Below, piece by piece: positions 30,088-38,897 of a stretch of 51,131 bases of DNA. Both the position numbers and the translations under genes were made by a program. The notes under the pieces are model-generated. The model searched no databases, was not told the DNA's origin, and saw nothing but the letters and a program-made list of their open reading frames with translations. The stretch lies in the NCBI GenBank assembly GCA_007694915.1, contig REEV01000039.1:1-51131 (forward strand), in the 5' to 3' direction. The number at the start of each line of letters is the position of its first letter. Position 1 is the stretch's first letter. This stretch comes from Cyanobium sp. PLM2.Bin73 (lineage in GTDB: Bacteria; Cyanobacteriota; Cyanobacteriia; PCC-6307; Cyanobiaceae).

Positions 30088-30845
30088 GCTGGGGCACCAG
30101 GCGCTTGGACACCAGCATTGCGCAGAGCACGCCCACCAGCGCCGCCGCCAGCACATCCGAGGGGTAGTGGGCGCCACTGGCCACCCGCGTGAAGCCGCAG
30201 CCCAGGGCCATCAGCACGGCCGGCCAGCGCAACTCCGGATAGAGCAGGCCAAGGGCCGCACTGCCGGCAAAGGCCACGGCGGCATGGGAGCTGGGCAGTC
30301 CCAGGCCGCTGGTGCTCCAGGGCCGCTCCAGCCAGGAGCGGAACAGGTAGGCATCGAGATCCGAGGGCCGCTCCCGCCGCACCACCAGCTTGAGGGCTTC
30401 GGCCACCAGACCGCCCGCCAGCGGCGAGAGCAGCAGCACGCCCACCCGCTCCAGGGTGCCGTCCAACTTCCGCCGCACCCGCCGCCATTCCAGAAGCCCG
30501 GCGGTGAAGGCGATGCCCAGCCACAGCCAGAGGCTGCCCCACACCCTCAGCAACAGCAGCAGATCGCTCTTGGGTGGCTTGCCAGACCAGAGCAGCAGCT
30601 GGAGCAGGGGCCGGTCCAGGGCCAGCACGAGCAACAGCCCAAGGGCGAGGCCCGCCGGGAGCAAGGCACGGGAGCAGATGGGCCTGCGCTGTGCCACGGA
30701 CAGGGCATGCCGATGCCCGAATTATCAGTGCCGCTGGCTGACGGCCTCTGTCATCTGCGCGTCATGGCGCTGTTGTCTCCGCGGCATGCCAGGCATTGAC
30801 CCTGAGGGCAGATCGGCTGCATGGTTCCCCCAACCGGCCCTGCCC

Positions 30846-32399
30846 ATGACCCGCCAGCCCCAGACCGCCACGTCCCTGTCTGCTGCTGCCTGGCATCCGG
30901 CCGACCTGCTGCTGCTGGCTCTGTTGCTGGTGGTGGGGGTGCTGCGGGTGCTGTTTCTGCTGACCAACCAGCTGGATCTGGCAGCCGATGAGATGCACTA
31001 CTGGGATTGGTCTCGTCGCCTGGACCTGGCCTACTACAGCAAGGGGCCGGTGATCGCCCTGCTGATCGCCGCCTCCACGGCACTGCTGGGTGACGGGCAG
31101 CTGGGGATCCGCATGCCGGCCGTGCTGCTGGGCGGACTGCTGCTGCTGCTCATCTATCGGCAGGCCCGCCGGCAGCTGGGCCCCTGGCCAGCCCTGGGGC
31201 TCTCCGCGGTGGTGCAACTGATGCCGATGGTGGCGGCCCTGGGGGTGGCGATGACCACCGATCCGCCGGTGCTGGTGTGCTGGGCCCTGGCGCTCAGCGC
31301 CCTGGAAGCGGCCGTGCGGCGCCGTTCGTTAGCCGGCTGGTGGCTGTTCGGGCTGGCCTGCGCCCTGGGGGTGATGACCAAGTACACCACCCTGGTGTTG
31401 CCGTTGGGACTGCTGCTCACGGCCATCGCCGTGCCCTTCTGCCGCCCCCTGCTGCGCAGCCCCGGCTTCTGGCTGGGCCAGCTGCTGGCCTGCCTGGGCC
31501 TGGTGCCGCTGCTGCTCTGGAATGCCCGCCATGGCTGGGTGAACCTGGCCCACAACCTCGGCCACCTCGGCTCCCGTGGAGCCATGGATCCCGCCCAGCT
31601 GCTGATCGGGCCGCTGGAGCTGGTGGGCGGCCAGCTGCTCCTGTTCGGTCCGCTCACCTACCCCCTTCTGGTGCTCGCCGGCGGGCTGGTGCTGCCAGCG
31701 GCCTGGCGGCGGCGCGATCCCTACCCGGTGCTGCTGGTTGCCCTGGCAGCCTTGCTCCTGGGGGTGTGCCTGCTCGTGGCGCTGCGCCGCAGCGTCTATG
31801 CCAACTGGCCCGTTCCGGCCGGGTTGATCGGCGTGTTCCTTCTGATCGAGGCCTGGCCCCTGCTCGGCCGGATCGTGCTGGCCCGCCGGCTGCTGCTGAT
31901 CGGCAGTGGCCTCAACCTGCTGGCCCTGCTGGTTGTGCACCTGCCGTTCTTCGGCGTGCGCTTCGGTCTGGCCCACCGCCAGCTGCCTACCCGGCGGCTG
32001 GTGGGCTGGAGTGCACTGGCCGGCGAACTCGAGCGCCAGCACGGGGAGGTGCTGCGCCGCTCACCGCTGCTGCTCAGCGATCGCTACACCACTGCCTCGG
32101 CCCTGGCCTACGGGCTGCGGCGTCCCCCCGGCAGTGTGGCCACCGTCGCCTTGGGTGACCGCCGCATGAACCAGTACGACCTCTGGGCCCGCCAGGACCT
32201 TCCCTCCCGCACCGGCCAGGATGCCCTGATCGTGCTGGGACCACGCAGCGATGGCCAGGCCCTGGCCCCCTTCTTCGAAAGCCTCAGCCTTCACGGCGCC
32301 CTGGAGGTGAGCGTCGGTGGCGAGTCCATTGGCCACTACCAGATCTGGCGGGGCGAGGGCTACAACGGCAAGCCTCTGCCTCAGTCGGCGCGGCGCTGA
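30846..32399 (+). CDS. GT-C family membrane glycosyltransferase (GT39/ArnT-like)
   Basis: 517 residues from the ATG at 30846 (MTRQPQTATSLSAAAWHPAD). About 11 membrane helices. The GT-C acidic pair Asp48-Glu49 is in the first periplasmic loop, LDLAADEMHYWDWSRRLDLA, followed by YYSKGPVIALLI as in PMT/ArnT proteins. These enzymes move a sugar from a polyprenyl phosphate to a lipid or protein at the outer face of the inner membrane. The C-terminal soluble part (about 400-517) has no recognised domain. The 3' end overlaps the convergent PAM68-like gene by 19 bp. Substrate unknown. Confidence 0.85.
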   Translation: MTRQPQTATSLSAAAWHPADLLLLALLLVVGVLRVLFLLTNQLDLAADEMHYWDWSRRLDLAYYSKGPVIALLIAASTALLGDGQLGIRMPAVLLGGLLLLLIYRQARRQLGPWPALGLSAVVQLMPMVAALGVAMTTDPPVLVCWALALSALEAAVRRRSLAGWWLFGLACALGVMTKYTTLVLPLGLLLTAIAVPFCRPLLRSPGFWLGQLLACLGLVPLLLWNARHGWVNLAHNLGHLGSRGAMDPAQLLIGPLELVGGQLLLFGPLTYPLLVLAGGLVLPAAWRRRDPYPVLLVALAALLLGVCLLVALRRSVYANWPVPAGLIGVFLLIEAWPLLGRIVLARRLLLIGSGLNLLALLVVHLPFFGVRFGLAHRQLPTRRLVGWSALAGELERQHGEVLRRSPLLLSDRYTTASALAYGLRRPPGSVATVALGDRRMNQYDLWARQDLPSRTGQDALIVLGPRSDGQALAPFFESLSLHGALEVSVGGESIGHYQIWRGEGYNGKPLPQSARR

Positions 32400-32827
32400 C
32401 GCATGGCGTTGATGGAGTCCTTCACTCGCCCCAGGTTGAGGCCGATCTGCTCGGCGCCGAACCAGCTGCCGCTCTGGGTTTCCCAGCTGGCGGACAGCAC
32501 GCCGTAGCTGAGGCCGAGCAGGCCCAGCAGGAAGCAGCCACCGGAGGCCAGCAGGGTGAGGCCGGGGGGGATGTCGAGCACGCCCCGGCTCACGAGCAGA
32601 TAGCTGGCCACAAACACCCCCATGCCCATCAGGGTGGGGATACCGGTGGCGATGGCGATGCGACGGGCCATGCGGTTGGCCACCGCCTCGGGGATCACCT
32701 GCTGGCGCGTTGGCGAAGGCTGCTTCCCTGACCGCTTCTGGGGCTGGTTCTGGGACTGCTTCCGTGCCAGCTTCTGCGGGCCTTTCTGCCCCCCCTGCGC
32801 GGAGGGCTGGATGCCTTTGCCGGCCAT
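32381..32827 (-). CDS. PAM68-like (DUF3464) photosystem II assembly protein
   Basis: 148 residues. A Gln/Lys-rich hydrophilic N-terminus (residues 1-45) precedes VIPEAVANRMARRIAIATGI and two transmembrane helices (about 57-80 and 88-112), then LGLSYGVLSASWETQSGSWFG and a short basic end. This is the PAM68/DUF3464 layout. PAM68 helps assemble photosystem II reaction-centre intermediates in thylakoids. The ATG follows the rpsO stop with no gap, so it is co-transcribed with rpsO, linking translation and photosystem biogenesis. Confidence 0.85.
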   Translation of the reverse strand: MAGKGIQPSAQGGQKGPQKLARKQSQNQPQKRSGKQPSPTRQQVIPEAVANRMARRIAIATGIPTLMGMGVFVASYLLVSRGVLDIPPGLTLLASGGCFLLGLLGLSYGVLSASWETQSGSWFGAEQIGLNLGRVKDSINAMRQRRAD

Positions 32828-33097
32828 TCAGCCGCGGATGCCGAGCTTGGCGATCAGCTGGCTGTGGCGCTCCGGGCTGATGCCCTTGAGGTAGCTGAGC
32901 AGCCGCTTGCGCCGGCCGATCATCTTCAGCAGCCCCTGGCGGGAGGAGAAGTCGTGCTTGTTCTGCTGCAGGTGGGTGGTGAGCTGGCTGATGCGCTCGC
33001 TCAGCATCGCCACCTGCACCTCCGCTGACCCAGTGTCGGTTCCGTGGGTCTGGTGGGTGTTGATCAGTTCCTGCTTTTTGGTGGTGGTGAGCGGCAT
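32828..33097 (-). CDS. rpsO: 30S ribosomal protein S15
   Basis: 89 residues, the standard S15 length, from the ATG at 33097 ([19 protein letters not shown]). [37 protein letters not shown] and [11 protein letters not shown] are fully conserved. It binds the central domain of 16S rRNA early in 30S assembly. The 116-bp spacer to ruvA contains a 14-bp tandem duplication that would lie in the mRNA leader, where S15 autoregulation acts in other bacteria. Confidence 0.97.
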   Translation of the reverse strand: MPLTTTKKQELINTHQTHGTDTGSAEVQVAMLSERISQLTTHLQQNKHDFSSRQGLLKMIGRRKRLLSYLKGISPERHSQLIAKLGIRG

Positions 33098-33129
33098 GGA
33101 GAAAGAGAGGGCGAACGCGACCTGAACTG

Positions 33130-33156
33130 GATCCCGGCTCAGAGATCCCGGCTCAG
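33130..33156. repeat. 14-bp tandem duplication in the rpsO leader region
   Basis: GATCCCGGCTCAG occurs at 33130-33142 and 33144-33156 (period 14), 33-59 bp upstream of the rpsO start on the other strand. If transcribed, it could form alternative leader hairpins. Confidence 0.75.
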
Positions 33157-33213
33157 CAGTCCTGCCGGACAATGGCCCACCCTACCCCTCCACCCCCACT
33201 GGCGTCCCAGGGT

Positions 33214-33867
33214 TCAGGCGGCGGGGCGGGACAGCCAGCGCAGGCACTCGCGGATCCAGTCGTCCGCCGCCCACGGGCTCTCCCCGTCGGCCGCTTCCTG
33301 GCGGGCCACGGCCCGCAGGGCCCGGTGAATCTCCAGCACCTCGTAACCCAGTGCCGCCAGGGTCAGCTGTACCTCATCGCGGTGGTCGTCGCTGAGCTGG
33401 GGGCTCACGGGCGCCAGGGCGTCGTCGTCGTCGCTGAGGGCAAGGCCGAAGCGCTGCTGCAGACGGTTGCGCAGTTCCACCGCCAGGCGCTCGGCGGTGC
33501 GCCGTCCCACCCCCGGCGCCTGGCACAGCCGGCGCAGGTCGCTCTGCACGATCGCCTGCACCAGCTGCTGCCGCTCCAGGGTGCCCAGCAGTCCCAGGGC
33601 CAGCTGAGGCCCCACCCCGCTCACTGCCACCAGTTCGCGGAACAGGTCCCGCTCTCCCCGCTCGCTGAAGCCGTAGAGGGTCCAGCCGTCATCGCGCACG
33701 GCCTGGTGGATGTGCAGGCTGAGCCGGCTGCCCACGGCCGGCAGCTGCTGCCACTGGCGCAGGCTCACCTGCACCTCGTAGCCCACCCCCTGGCACACCA
33801 GCAGCAGGCCGCAGCGCTTGTCCTGCTGCCAGGGACCGGCCAGTTCTCCTTGCAGCCAGCCGATCAT
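33214..33867 (-). CDS. ruvA: Holliday junction branch migration protein RuvA
   Basis: 217 residues. Domain I starts MIGWLQGELAGPWQQ. The two helix-hairpin-helix motifs of domain II are LFRELVAVSGVGPQLALGLL and LCQAPGVGRRTAERLAVELR. A short acidic linker precedes the RuvB-binding domain III (about residues 150-217, LTLAALGYEVLEIHRALRAV). It assembles as a tetramer on Holliday junctions and drives branch migration with RuvB, which is not encoded here. It lies upstream of rpsO on the same strand and is divergent from the lipoprotein gene (24 bp between starts). Confidence 0.93.
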   Translation of the reverse strand: MIGWLQGELAGPWQQDKRCGLLLVCQGVGYEVQVSLRQWQQLPAVGSRLSLHIHQAVRDDGWTLYGFSERGERDLFRELVAVSGVGPQLALGLLGTLERQQLVQAIVQSDLRRLCQAPGVGRRTAERLAVELRNRLQQRFGLALSDDDDALAPVSPQLSDDHRDEVQLTLAALGYEVLEIHRALRAVARQEAADGESPWAADDWIRECLRWLSRPAA

Positions 33868-33891
33868 GGGAGCAGTTGGAACCTGCCCATC

Positions 33892-34377
33892 GTGCCCGCC
33901 CTGCGGCTCCCTGCCCAGCTCTGCCTGCCGGTTCGCCAGCCGCTGCGGCGTCTGCTGCGGCCTCTGGCCTCCGCCCTGCTGGCCCTGCTGCTGCTCCTGC
34001 CGCTCTCGGCCTGCGCCGCCAGTTCCCAGCCACCCCGGGGCGTTCTGCTCAGTGCCCTGGCCCTGCAGATCCGGATCACCCAGGGGGCGATCGCCCAGGC
34101 CCTGGAGTTGGAGCCCAGCGCCGAGGCCGCGCCGCAGGTGAGCCGCGTGCGCGTGGCCGAGCAGCAGCCGGTGAGCATCGGTGAGGCCCGGGGCCTGCGG
34201 CTGGCGGGCCAGTTCGACTGGCGCCTGAGCGGCGATCCGATCCGGGTCGACAGCCCGTTCGAGCTCTACCTGCAGCGCGGTGAGCGGGGCCAGAGCTGGC
34301 GCCTGGCCCGCCCCAGCGGCAGCCCGGACGGCAGCACCCAGGCCTGGCTCACCTATCCGCTGCCCCTCAACGACTGA
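33892..34377 (+). CDS. Putative lipoprotein, unknown function
   Basis: 161 residues from a GTG at 33892. The long N-terminal segment has a basic region (RQPLRRLLRP), a hydrophobic core (LASALLALLLLLPL) and a lipobox ending LSAC with Cys41 as the lipidation site. The mature part (ALQIRITQGAIAQALELEP, then GQFDWRLSGDPIRVDSPF and WRLARP) looks like a small beta-rich periplasmic domain. I do not recognise the family. It is divergent from ruvA and overlaps the convergent transporter gene by 25 bp. Confidence 0.65.
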   Translation: MPALRLPAQLCLPVRQPLRRLLRPLASALLALLLLLPLSACAASSQPPRGVLLSALALQIRITQGAIAQALELEPSAEAAPQVSRVRVAEQQPVSIGEARGLRLAGQFDWRLSGDPIRVDSPFELYLQRGERGQSWRLARPSGSPDGSTQAWLTYPLPLND

Positions 34378-35303
34378 GCGGCGGGGCGCTGAGGCCGGCG
34401 GCTGCTGAGGCTGATCAGGGTGGCGGCCAGCACGAGGGAGGCGCCGGCCACGGTCCAGCCATCCACCCGCTCATCGAAGATCAGCCAACCCCATAGCCCG
34501 GCAAAGCCCACCTGGGCGTAGCTGATGGCGGTGGCCTGGGCGGCCGGCAACCCCACCAGCCCGCGGGTGAGGCTCACCTGGCCGAGCTGGGTGAACACCC
34601 CCACCCCCAGCAGCCAGAGCAGCTCGGCCGGGGTGGGCAGCACCGGATTCAGCAGTACCAGGGGCAGGCTCAGGGGCACCGCCACCAGGGGGAAATAGAA
34701 CACGATCACCAGCGGATGCTCGCTGGCCGCCAGGGTGCGCACGCACACGTAGGCCACCGCCGTGAACAGGGCGCCGGTCACGGCCACCAGCACCGCCCCG
34801 GGCGGCAGGCCTCCCTCCCCCGCCAGGGCCTCCCCCGCCAGCAGCCGCGTGGGCTGGGCCACCAGCAGCACGCCGGCCCAGCCCAGGGCCACCGCCGCCA
34901 GCACCCGGCGGCCGATGCGCTCCCCCAGCACCAGCCAGGCCAGCAGGGCCGTGAAGGTGGGGTAGAGGTATTGCAGCACGGTGGCCGAGGCCAGGGGCAG
35001 GGTGCTCAGGGCCACGTAGACGCACAGCAGGGCCACGCTGCCGATGGCACCGCGCCAGACCAGCAGACCGCGCCGCTGGCCCCAGGGGCTGATCCCGGCG
35101 CGGCGCAGCAGCCACCAGCTCAGGGCGAGGCTCACCAGTGCCCGCGCCAGCACCACCTCCGCCGCCGGGATGCGGCCACCCACCTGCTTCACGCAGATGC
35201 CCATCAGCGAGAAGCTCAGGGCACTGAGCAGCATCGAGGCCACCGGGCCGCTGAAGCGGGTGGTGCCCGTGGCTGTCGTCGTCAACGCAGATCGGGGCGG
35301 CAC
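34353..35303 (-). CDS. DMT-superfamily transporter (EamA domain)
   Basis: 316 residues with ten hydrophobic helices in two EamA repeats. The first repeat ends YLYPTFTALLAWLVLGERIG and the second ends ISYAQVGFAGLWGWLIFDER, the paired E-R/G signatures of drug/metabolite transporters. Probably an exporter of amino acids or other small metabolites. Substrate unknown. It overlaps the lipoprotein gene at its 3' end and is divergent from dnaG, with a 187-bp spacer that carries the 17-bp repeat array. Confidence 0.85.
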   Translation of the reverse strand: MPPRSALTTTATGTTRFSGPVASMLLSALSFSLMGICVKQVGGRIPAAEVVLARALVSLALSWWLLRRAGISPWGQRRGLLVWRGAIGSVALLCVYVALSTLPLASATVLQYLYPTFTALLAWLVLGERIGRRVLAAVALGWAGVLLVAQPTRLLAGEALAGEGGLPPGAVLVAVTGALFTAVAYVCVRTLAASEHPLVIVFYFPLVAVPLSLPLVLLNPVLPTPAELLWLLGVGVFTQLGQVSLTRGLVGLPAAQATAISYAQVGFAGLWGWLIFDERVDGWTVAGASLVLAATLISLSSRRPQRPAAQSLRGSG

Positions 35304-35448
35304 CAGGGGCGCATGCTGGCCGATGCCCGCCCGCCGCTGGGCCGCCAGCCTGCGCCCGGCTCCGGCAGCGTCGGCTGTCCTCCCCCAGAATCAGCAGGTC
35401 GCCAGCCTCGCGCCACCGCCCCGGCTGCGGGCCGCCCGCCAGCCCTCC

Positions 35449-35499
35449 GTGACGCCATGGGCCTCCTGACACCGTGAGCCTCGTGACACCGTGAGCCTG
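35449..35499 (+). repeat. 17-bp x3 tandem array with coupled mini-ORFs at the dnaG start
   Basis: Units at 35449-35465, 35466-35482 and 35483-35499 (consensus GTGACACCGTGAGCCTC). Each holds a start codon: ATG 35457, GTG 35474 and GTG 35491. Because the period is not a multiple of three, they lie in three different frames. The first opens a six-codon ORF (MGLLTP) whose TGA overlaps the second GTG; the second opens MSLVTP whose TGA overlaps the dnaG GTG. Confidence 0.85.
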
Positions 35500-37566
35500 C
35501 CCCGCCTCCATCCCCGCACGATCGAGGCCGTCAAGGAGCGGGCCGACATCGTCGACGTGGTGGGCGAGCACGTGGTGCTCAAGAAGAAGGGGCGGGAGTT
35601 CGTGGGGCTCTGCCCCTTCCACGACGACAAGTCGCCGTCGATGACGGTGTCGCCGGCCAAGCAGTTCTATTACTGCTTCTCCTGCGGTGCCGGCGGCAAC
35701 GCCATCAAGTTCCTGATGGAACTGCAGCGCCAGAGCTTCAGCGACGTGGTGCTGGAACTGGCGCGCAAATACCAGCTGCCGGTGGAAACCGTCGACGGCC
35801 CGCAGCAGGAGCGGCTGCGCCAGCAGCTCTCGCGCCGGGAGCAGCTGCACCGCGTGCTCACCCTGGCGGCGGGCTGGTTCCGCACCCAGCTGCGCGCGCC
35901 CCAGGGAGCGGCCGCCCTGGTCTATCTGCGCGAGCAGCGACGCCTGAGCGACACCACCGTGGAGGCCTTCGAGCTCGGTTTTGCCCCCGACCGCTGGGAC
36001 GGGCTGCTGCAGCACCTCAGCCAGGCCCATGGGCTCGCTCCCGAACTGCTGGAGGCTGCCGGCCTGGTGGTGCCCCGCAAGGGAGGCGACGGTTTCTACG
36101 ACCGCTTCCGCGGCCGGGTGATGGTGCCGATCAAGGACCGCCAGGGGCGGGTGATCGGCTTCGGTGGCCGCAGCCTCGATGGCGCCGAGCCCAAGTACCT
36201 CAACTCCCCGGAGACGGAGGTGTTCGAGAAGGGCCAGCACCTGTTCGGCCTCGACCGGGCCGCCAACGCCATCCGCCGCGACGACCGGGCCGTGGTGGTG
36301 GAGGGCTACTTCGACGTGATCGCCCTCCATGCCGCCGGCATCACCAACGCCGTGGCGGCCCTGGGCACGGCCCTGAGCGGCAAGCAGATCACCCAGCTCT
36401 GCCGCTTCTGCGACAGCCGCCGGCTGATCCTCAACTTCGACAGCGATGGTGCCGGGGTGCGGGCGGCCCAGCGGGCCATCGGCGAGGTGGAGCAGCTGGC
36501 CCTGCAGGGCCAGCTGGAGTTGCGGGTGCTGCACCTGCCCGCCGGCAAGGATCCCGACGAGTTCCTCAGTGAGCACGGCGCCGGCGACTACCGCGCCCTG
36601 CTGGATCAGGCGCCGCTCTGGCTCGACTGGCAGATCGAGCAGGTGCTGGACGGCCGTGACCTGGCCCGCTCCGACCAGTTCCAGCAGGCCGTCACCGCCC
36701 TGGTGGCGCTGCTCGGCAAGCTGCCCCAGAGCGCCGTGCGCAGCCACTACCTGCAGCAGGTGGCCGAGCGGCTGTCGGGCGGCCAGGCACGCCTGGCCCT
36801 GCAGCTGGAGGACGACCTGCGCCAGCAGGTGAAGGGGGAGCGCTGGCACGGCCGCTCGCGCAAATGGGAGCAGCCCGGCGAGGCGGGGTTGCGGGAGCGG
36901 GCTGAGGCGGAGGTGCTGCGCCTCTACCTGCACTGCCCGGCCGAACGGGGCGCCATCCGCGCCGAACTGCGCCGGCGCGAGCTGGATGATTTCGCCCTCG
37001 TGCACCACCGCCAGCTCTGGGCCGCCATCTGTGCCCTGGAGGAGGACAACCTGGGTAGCGGCCGTCTGGAGGCGATCAACCGCGGTGCCGATCCCGGCCA
37101 TGGGCTGGCCGACCTCGACCTGCCGCGTCTGCTGGGGCACCAGCTGCTGGTGGAGGAGACCGCACTGCTAAGCCGGCTGACGCCCCTGCTGGAGCCCAGC
37201 GAGCTGCAGCGTCTGGCCCTGGCCCAGCCCCAGCTGCAGCTGCGCGGAGCCACCGCCACCCTGGAGCGCCAGCGCAGCCTGCGCCGCTGCCGGCATCTGC
37301 TCGATGCCTGGAGCAGCCAGCGCCTGCAGACCCTGGAGCAGTGCATCGCCACGCTGCTGGAGCCGGAAGCGGCCCAGCGCCCCGATGCCGGCGATGACAT
37401 GGAGCAGCGCATCGAGGCCCTGTTCGCCCACCTCAACGGCGATGCCCTGCGTTTTCAGGAGCTGTACTACAGCGAGCGCCGCTACCTCCAGCAGCTCGAC
37501 GGCCACCGCCGCGCCGGCCTGGCGGAGGTGGTGGCGACCGATCGTGCCTCGTCCCAACCCGCGTAG
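35491..37566 (+). CDS. dnaG: DNA primase
   Basis: 691 residues. The CHC2 zinc finger is intact: Cys41 and His44 in LCPFHDDKSPS, Cys62 and Cys65 in YYCFSCGAGGN. The TOPRIM catalytic core includes VVVEGYFDVIAL (Glu near 271) and NFDSDGAGVRAAQ (Asp pair near 316). The C-terminal helicase-binding region from about residue 460 is helical. It makes RNA primers for replication. The GTG start at 35491 is in the third unit of a tandem array and overlaps the stop of a tiny upstream ORF, so initiation may depend on coupled re-initiation. Confidence 0.95.
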   Translation: MSLPRLHPRTIEAVKERADIVDVVGEHVVLKKKGREFVGLCPFHDDKSPSMTVSPAKQFYYCFSCGAGGNAIKFLMELQRQSFSDVVLELARKYQLPVETVDGPQQERLRQQLSRREQLHRVLTLAAGWFRTQLRAPQGAAALVYLREQRRLSDTTVEAFELGFAPDRWDGLLQHLSQAHGLAPELLEAAGLVVPRKGGDGFYDRFRGRVMVPIKDRQGRVIGFGGRSLDGAEPKYLNSPETEVFEKGQHLFGLDRAANAIRRDDRAVVVEGYFDVIALHAAGITNAVAALGTALSGKQITQLCRFCDSRRLILNFDSDGAGVRAAQRAIGEVEQLALQGQLELRVLHLPAGKDPDEFLSEHGAGDYRALLDQAPLWLDWQIEQVLDGRDLARSDQFQQAVTALVALLGKLPQSAVRSHYLQQVAERLSGGQARLALQLEDDLRQQVKGERWHGRSRKWEQPGEAGLRERAEAEVLRLYLHCPAERGAIRAELRRRELDDFALVHHRQLWAAICALEEDNLGSGRLEAINRGADPGHGLADLDLPRLLGHQLLVEETALLSRLTPLLEPSELQRLALAQPQLQLRGATATLERQRSLRRCRHLLDAWSSQRLQTLEQCIATLLEPEAAQRPDAGDDMEQRIEALFAHLNGDALRFQELYYSERRYLQQLDGHRRAGLAEVVATDRASSQPA

Positions 37567-37595
37567 GGTTTGCGTGGTTCCAGGCGGCACGGCAG

Positions 37596-37847
37596 ATGGC
37601 CTTCTTCGAGGTGCTCTGGCACGGGGAGGCCATCGGTGATGGCGGTGATCTCGATGAGGCCCTGCAGGCCTACGGGTTGGTGAAACCCGAGGACGGCGAC
37701 TGGGGCACCGCCTGCGCCCGCCCCGGTGCTGATCCCTGCATCCGCCGCTACGCCTCCTTCGAGGCCTTTCTCGACAACGCCGATGAGCTGGAGTCGATTG
37801 TGGTGACGGTGGCGATGATCAATGAGGCCCTGGAGGGACTCTCCTGA
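37596..37847 (+). CDS. Small acidic protein of unknown function
   Basis: 83 residues, ATG at 37596. It starts MAFFEVLWHGEAIGDGGDLD and has two cysteines in ACARPGADPC and an acidic helical C-terminus (ASFEAFLDNADELESIVVTV). No membrane segment. Composition and codon use match the surrounding core genes, so it is probably real. It lies 29 bp after dnaG on the same strand and may share its transcript. Family not recognised. Confidence 0.6.
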   Translation: MAFFEVLWHGEAIGDGGDLDEALQAYGLVKPEDGDWGTACARPGADPCIRRYASFEAFLDNADELESIVVTVAMINEALEGLS

Positions 37848-38215
37848 GCTGGGATTACTCTTGTTGACTGATCATGTCGAGAATGGTCACGTCATCACTA
37901 CCAGGCTCTCCGCCGATACCCCAGCCCACCAGGAAGAAGGACGCCAAGTGCGCTGCGCAGATACGGTAAGAAGTAAGAACCAAAAGCGCGACTTTTGGAT
38001 GGAGTCGCAGGCTTCGGACTGGCGGATGTTTTACGCGGGCGCGGAGAATTCCTCAGGCGTGAATATCTCAGTGGCGATGACTCCAGCAACTGTGAATTAG
38101 GTTGACCGCTGCGGTTAAGCTGTTGACTGGCAAGGCGTCGTGGAAATCTCATTGTCGTCGATAGTCCGAAAGTGCGCGGAAGTACAACAGTCTAAAGCTA
38201 CTGGCAAATTCATCA
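37848..38215. other. AT-richer spacer without a supported gene
   Basis: Overlapping small ORFs exist on both strands (for example 37822-38100 plus, 37898-38152 minus), but none has a ribosome-binding site or a recognisable protein pattern. A perfect dyad CCAAAAG-CGCGA-CTTTTGG lies at 37980-37998. Base composition is lower in GC than dnaG, marking the left edge of an accessory stretch. Confidence 0.5.
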
Positions 38216-38596
38216 TCAGCCCTTCCAGTTCTCATGCTGGAATCGGATCCATATCGGCAGCTCTCGATGACGCTCCAGCTTTAGCTCGGATCTCAGATTA
38301 TTCTGAAGGTCGTCCAACAAAGGCCCCACCTCATCTTGAGTGATCCTTTTCAGCAATTGCAGCTGCTTCCTTGCTCCATATAATTGGAGCTCCGATAGGG
38401 CAGATTCTGCATTTGTGGCAACCTCCACAGGTCTTGTGGAAATTTTGGGATATGCATGGAGATCCAACAAGGCTCCGAAGGCACGAATGAGGTGCTCTAA
38501 TCGGAGGTGTCGGCGCTTGATTGCCCGATCTCTTTCTGACGACAGCAAATGCGTAACGAACCAGCCAAACAGGCCGAAGGTGGTAGTAACGATCAA
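38216..38596 (-). CDS. Small membrane-anchored protein, unknown function
   Basis: 126 residues from a TTG at 38596. The frame stays open upstream to about 38698 without a canonical start, so the N-terminus is uncertain. A single transmembrane helix (MIVTTTFGLFGWFVTHLL) is followed by a basic, Arg-rich juxtamembrane stretch (SSERDRAIKRRHLRLEHLIR) and a long amphipathic helical body that ends ELPIWIRFQHENWKG. The pattern of an N-terminal helix plus a coiled cytoplasmic tail resembles many uncharacterised small proteins in defence and accessory islands. It is AT-richer than core genes and lies downstream of the patatin gene on the same strand, about 300 bp away. Confidence 0.5.
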   Translation of the reverse strand: MIVTTTFGLFGWFVTHLLSSERDRAIKRRHLRLEHLIRAFGALLDLHAYPKISTRPVEVATNAESALSELQLYGARKQLQLLKRITQDEVGPLLDDLQNNLRSELKLERHRELPIWIRFQHENWKG

Positions 38597-38897
38597 AGGA
38601 ACACGAAGATCAGGATTGAGATTTATTATCCATGTCCGCTGATGGGTTTGTGAATGGTAGTTGCACTGATAACAATTGGACCAAGGCCAATGAATGTAGC
38701 CCTAAACGCTTCCGGTAACAGACAGAATAAAGGTTCTCAGGCGGTCCATAAGCAGGTCGCAAATCTCTAGACATGCCATGACTACATCGTATCGAATCAG
38801 CTCATCCTGTTAGCGTCAAGGTTGCGTAGCTTTTTCCGAATCATCACAATGATCGTCGATCGCCTTTGGTGAATCCTGTCACGGGGGCGCACCCACT
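38597..38897. other. AT-richer spacer between the small membrane protein and the patatin gene
   Basis: About 300 bp. The minus-strand frame of the 38216-38596 gene remains open through roughly the first 100 bp, so part of this may be its 5' coding end. The rest shows no gene, no strong dyad and no repeat that I can find. It should contain the promoter for the small membrane protein if that is not co-transcribed with the patatin gene. Confidence 0.45.

Noticed and set aside
34471-37140. 889-codon minus-strand frame opposite dnaG
   Set aside because: Shadow of dnaG. Translation is low-complexity, and the part inside the transporter gene is out of its true frame.
37822-38100. 92-codon plus-strand ORF after the small gene next to dnaG
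   Set aside because: Starts inside the previous gene, no ribosome-binding site, no protein pattern, and competing ORFs exist on the other strand.
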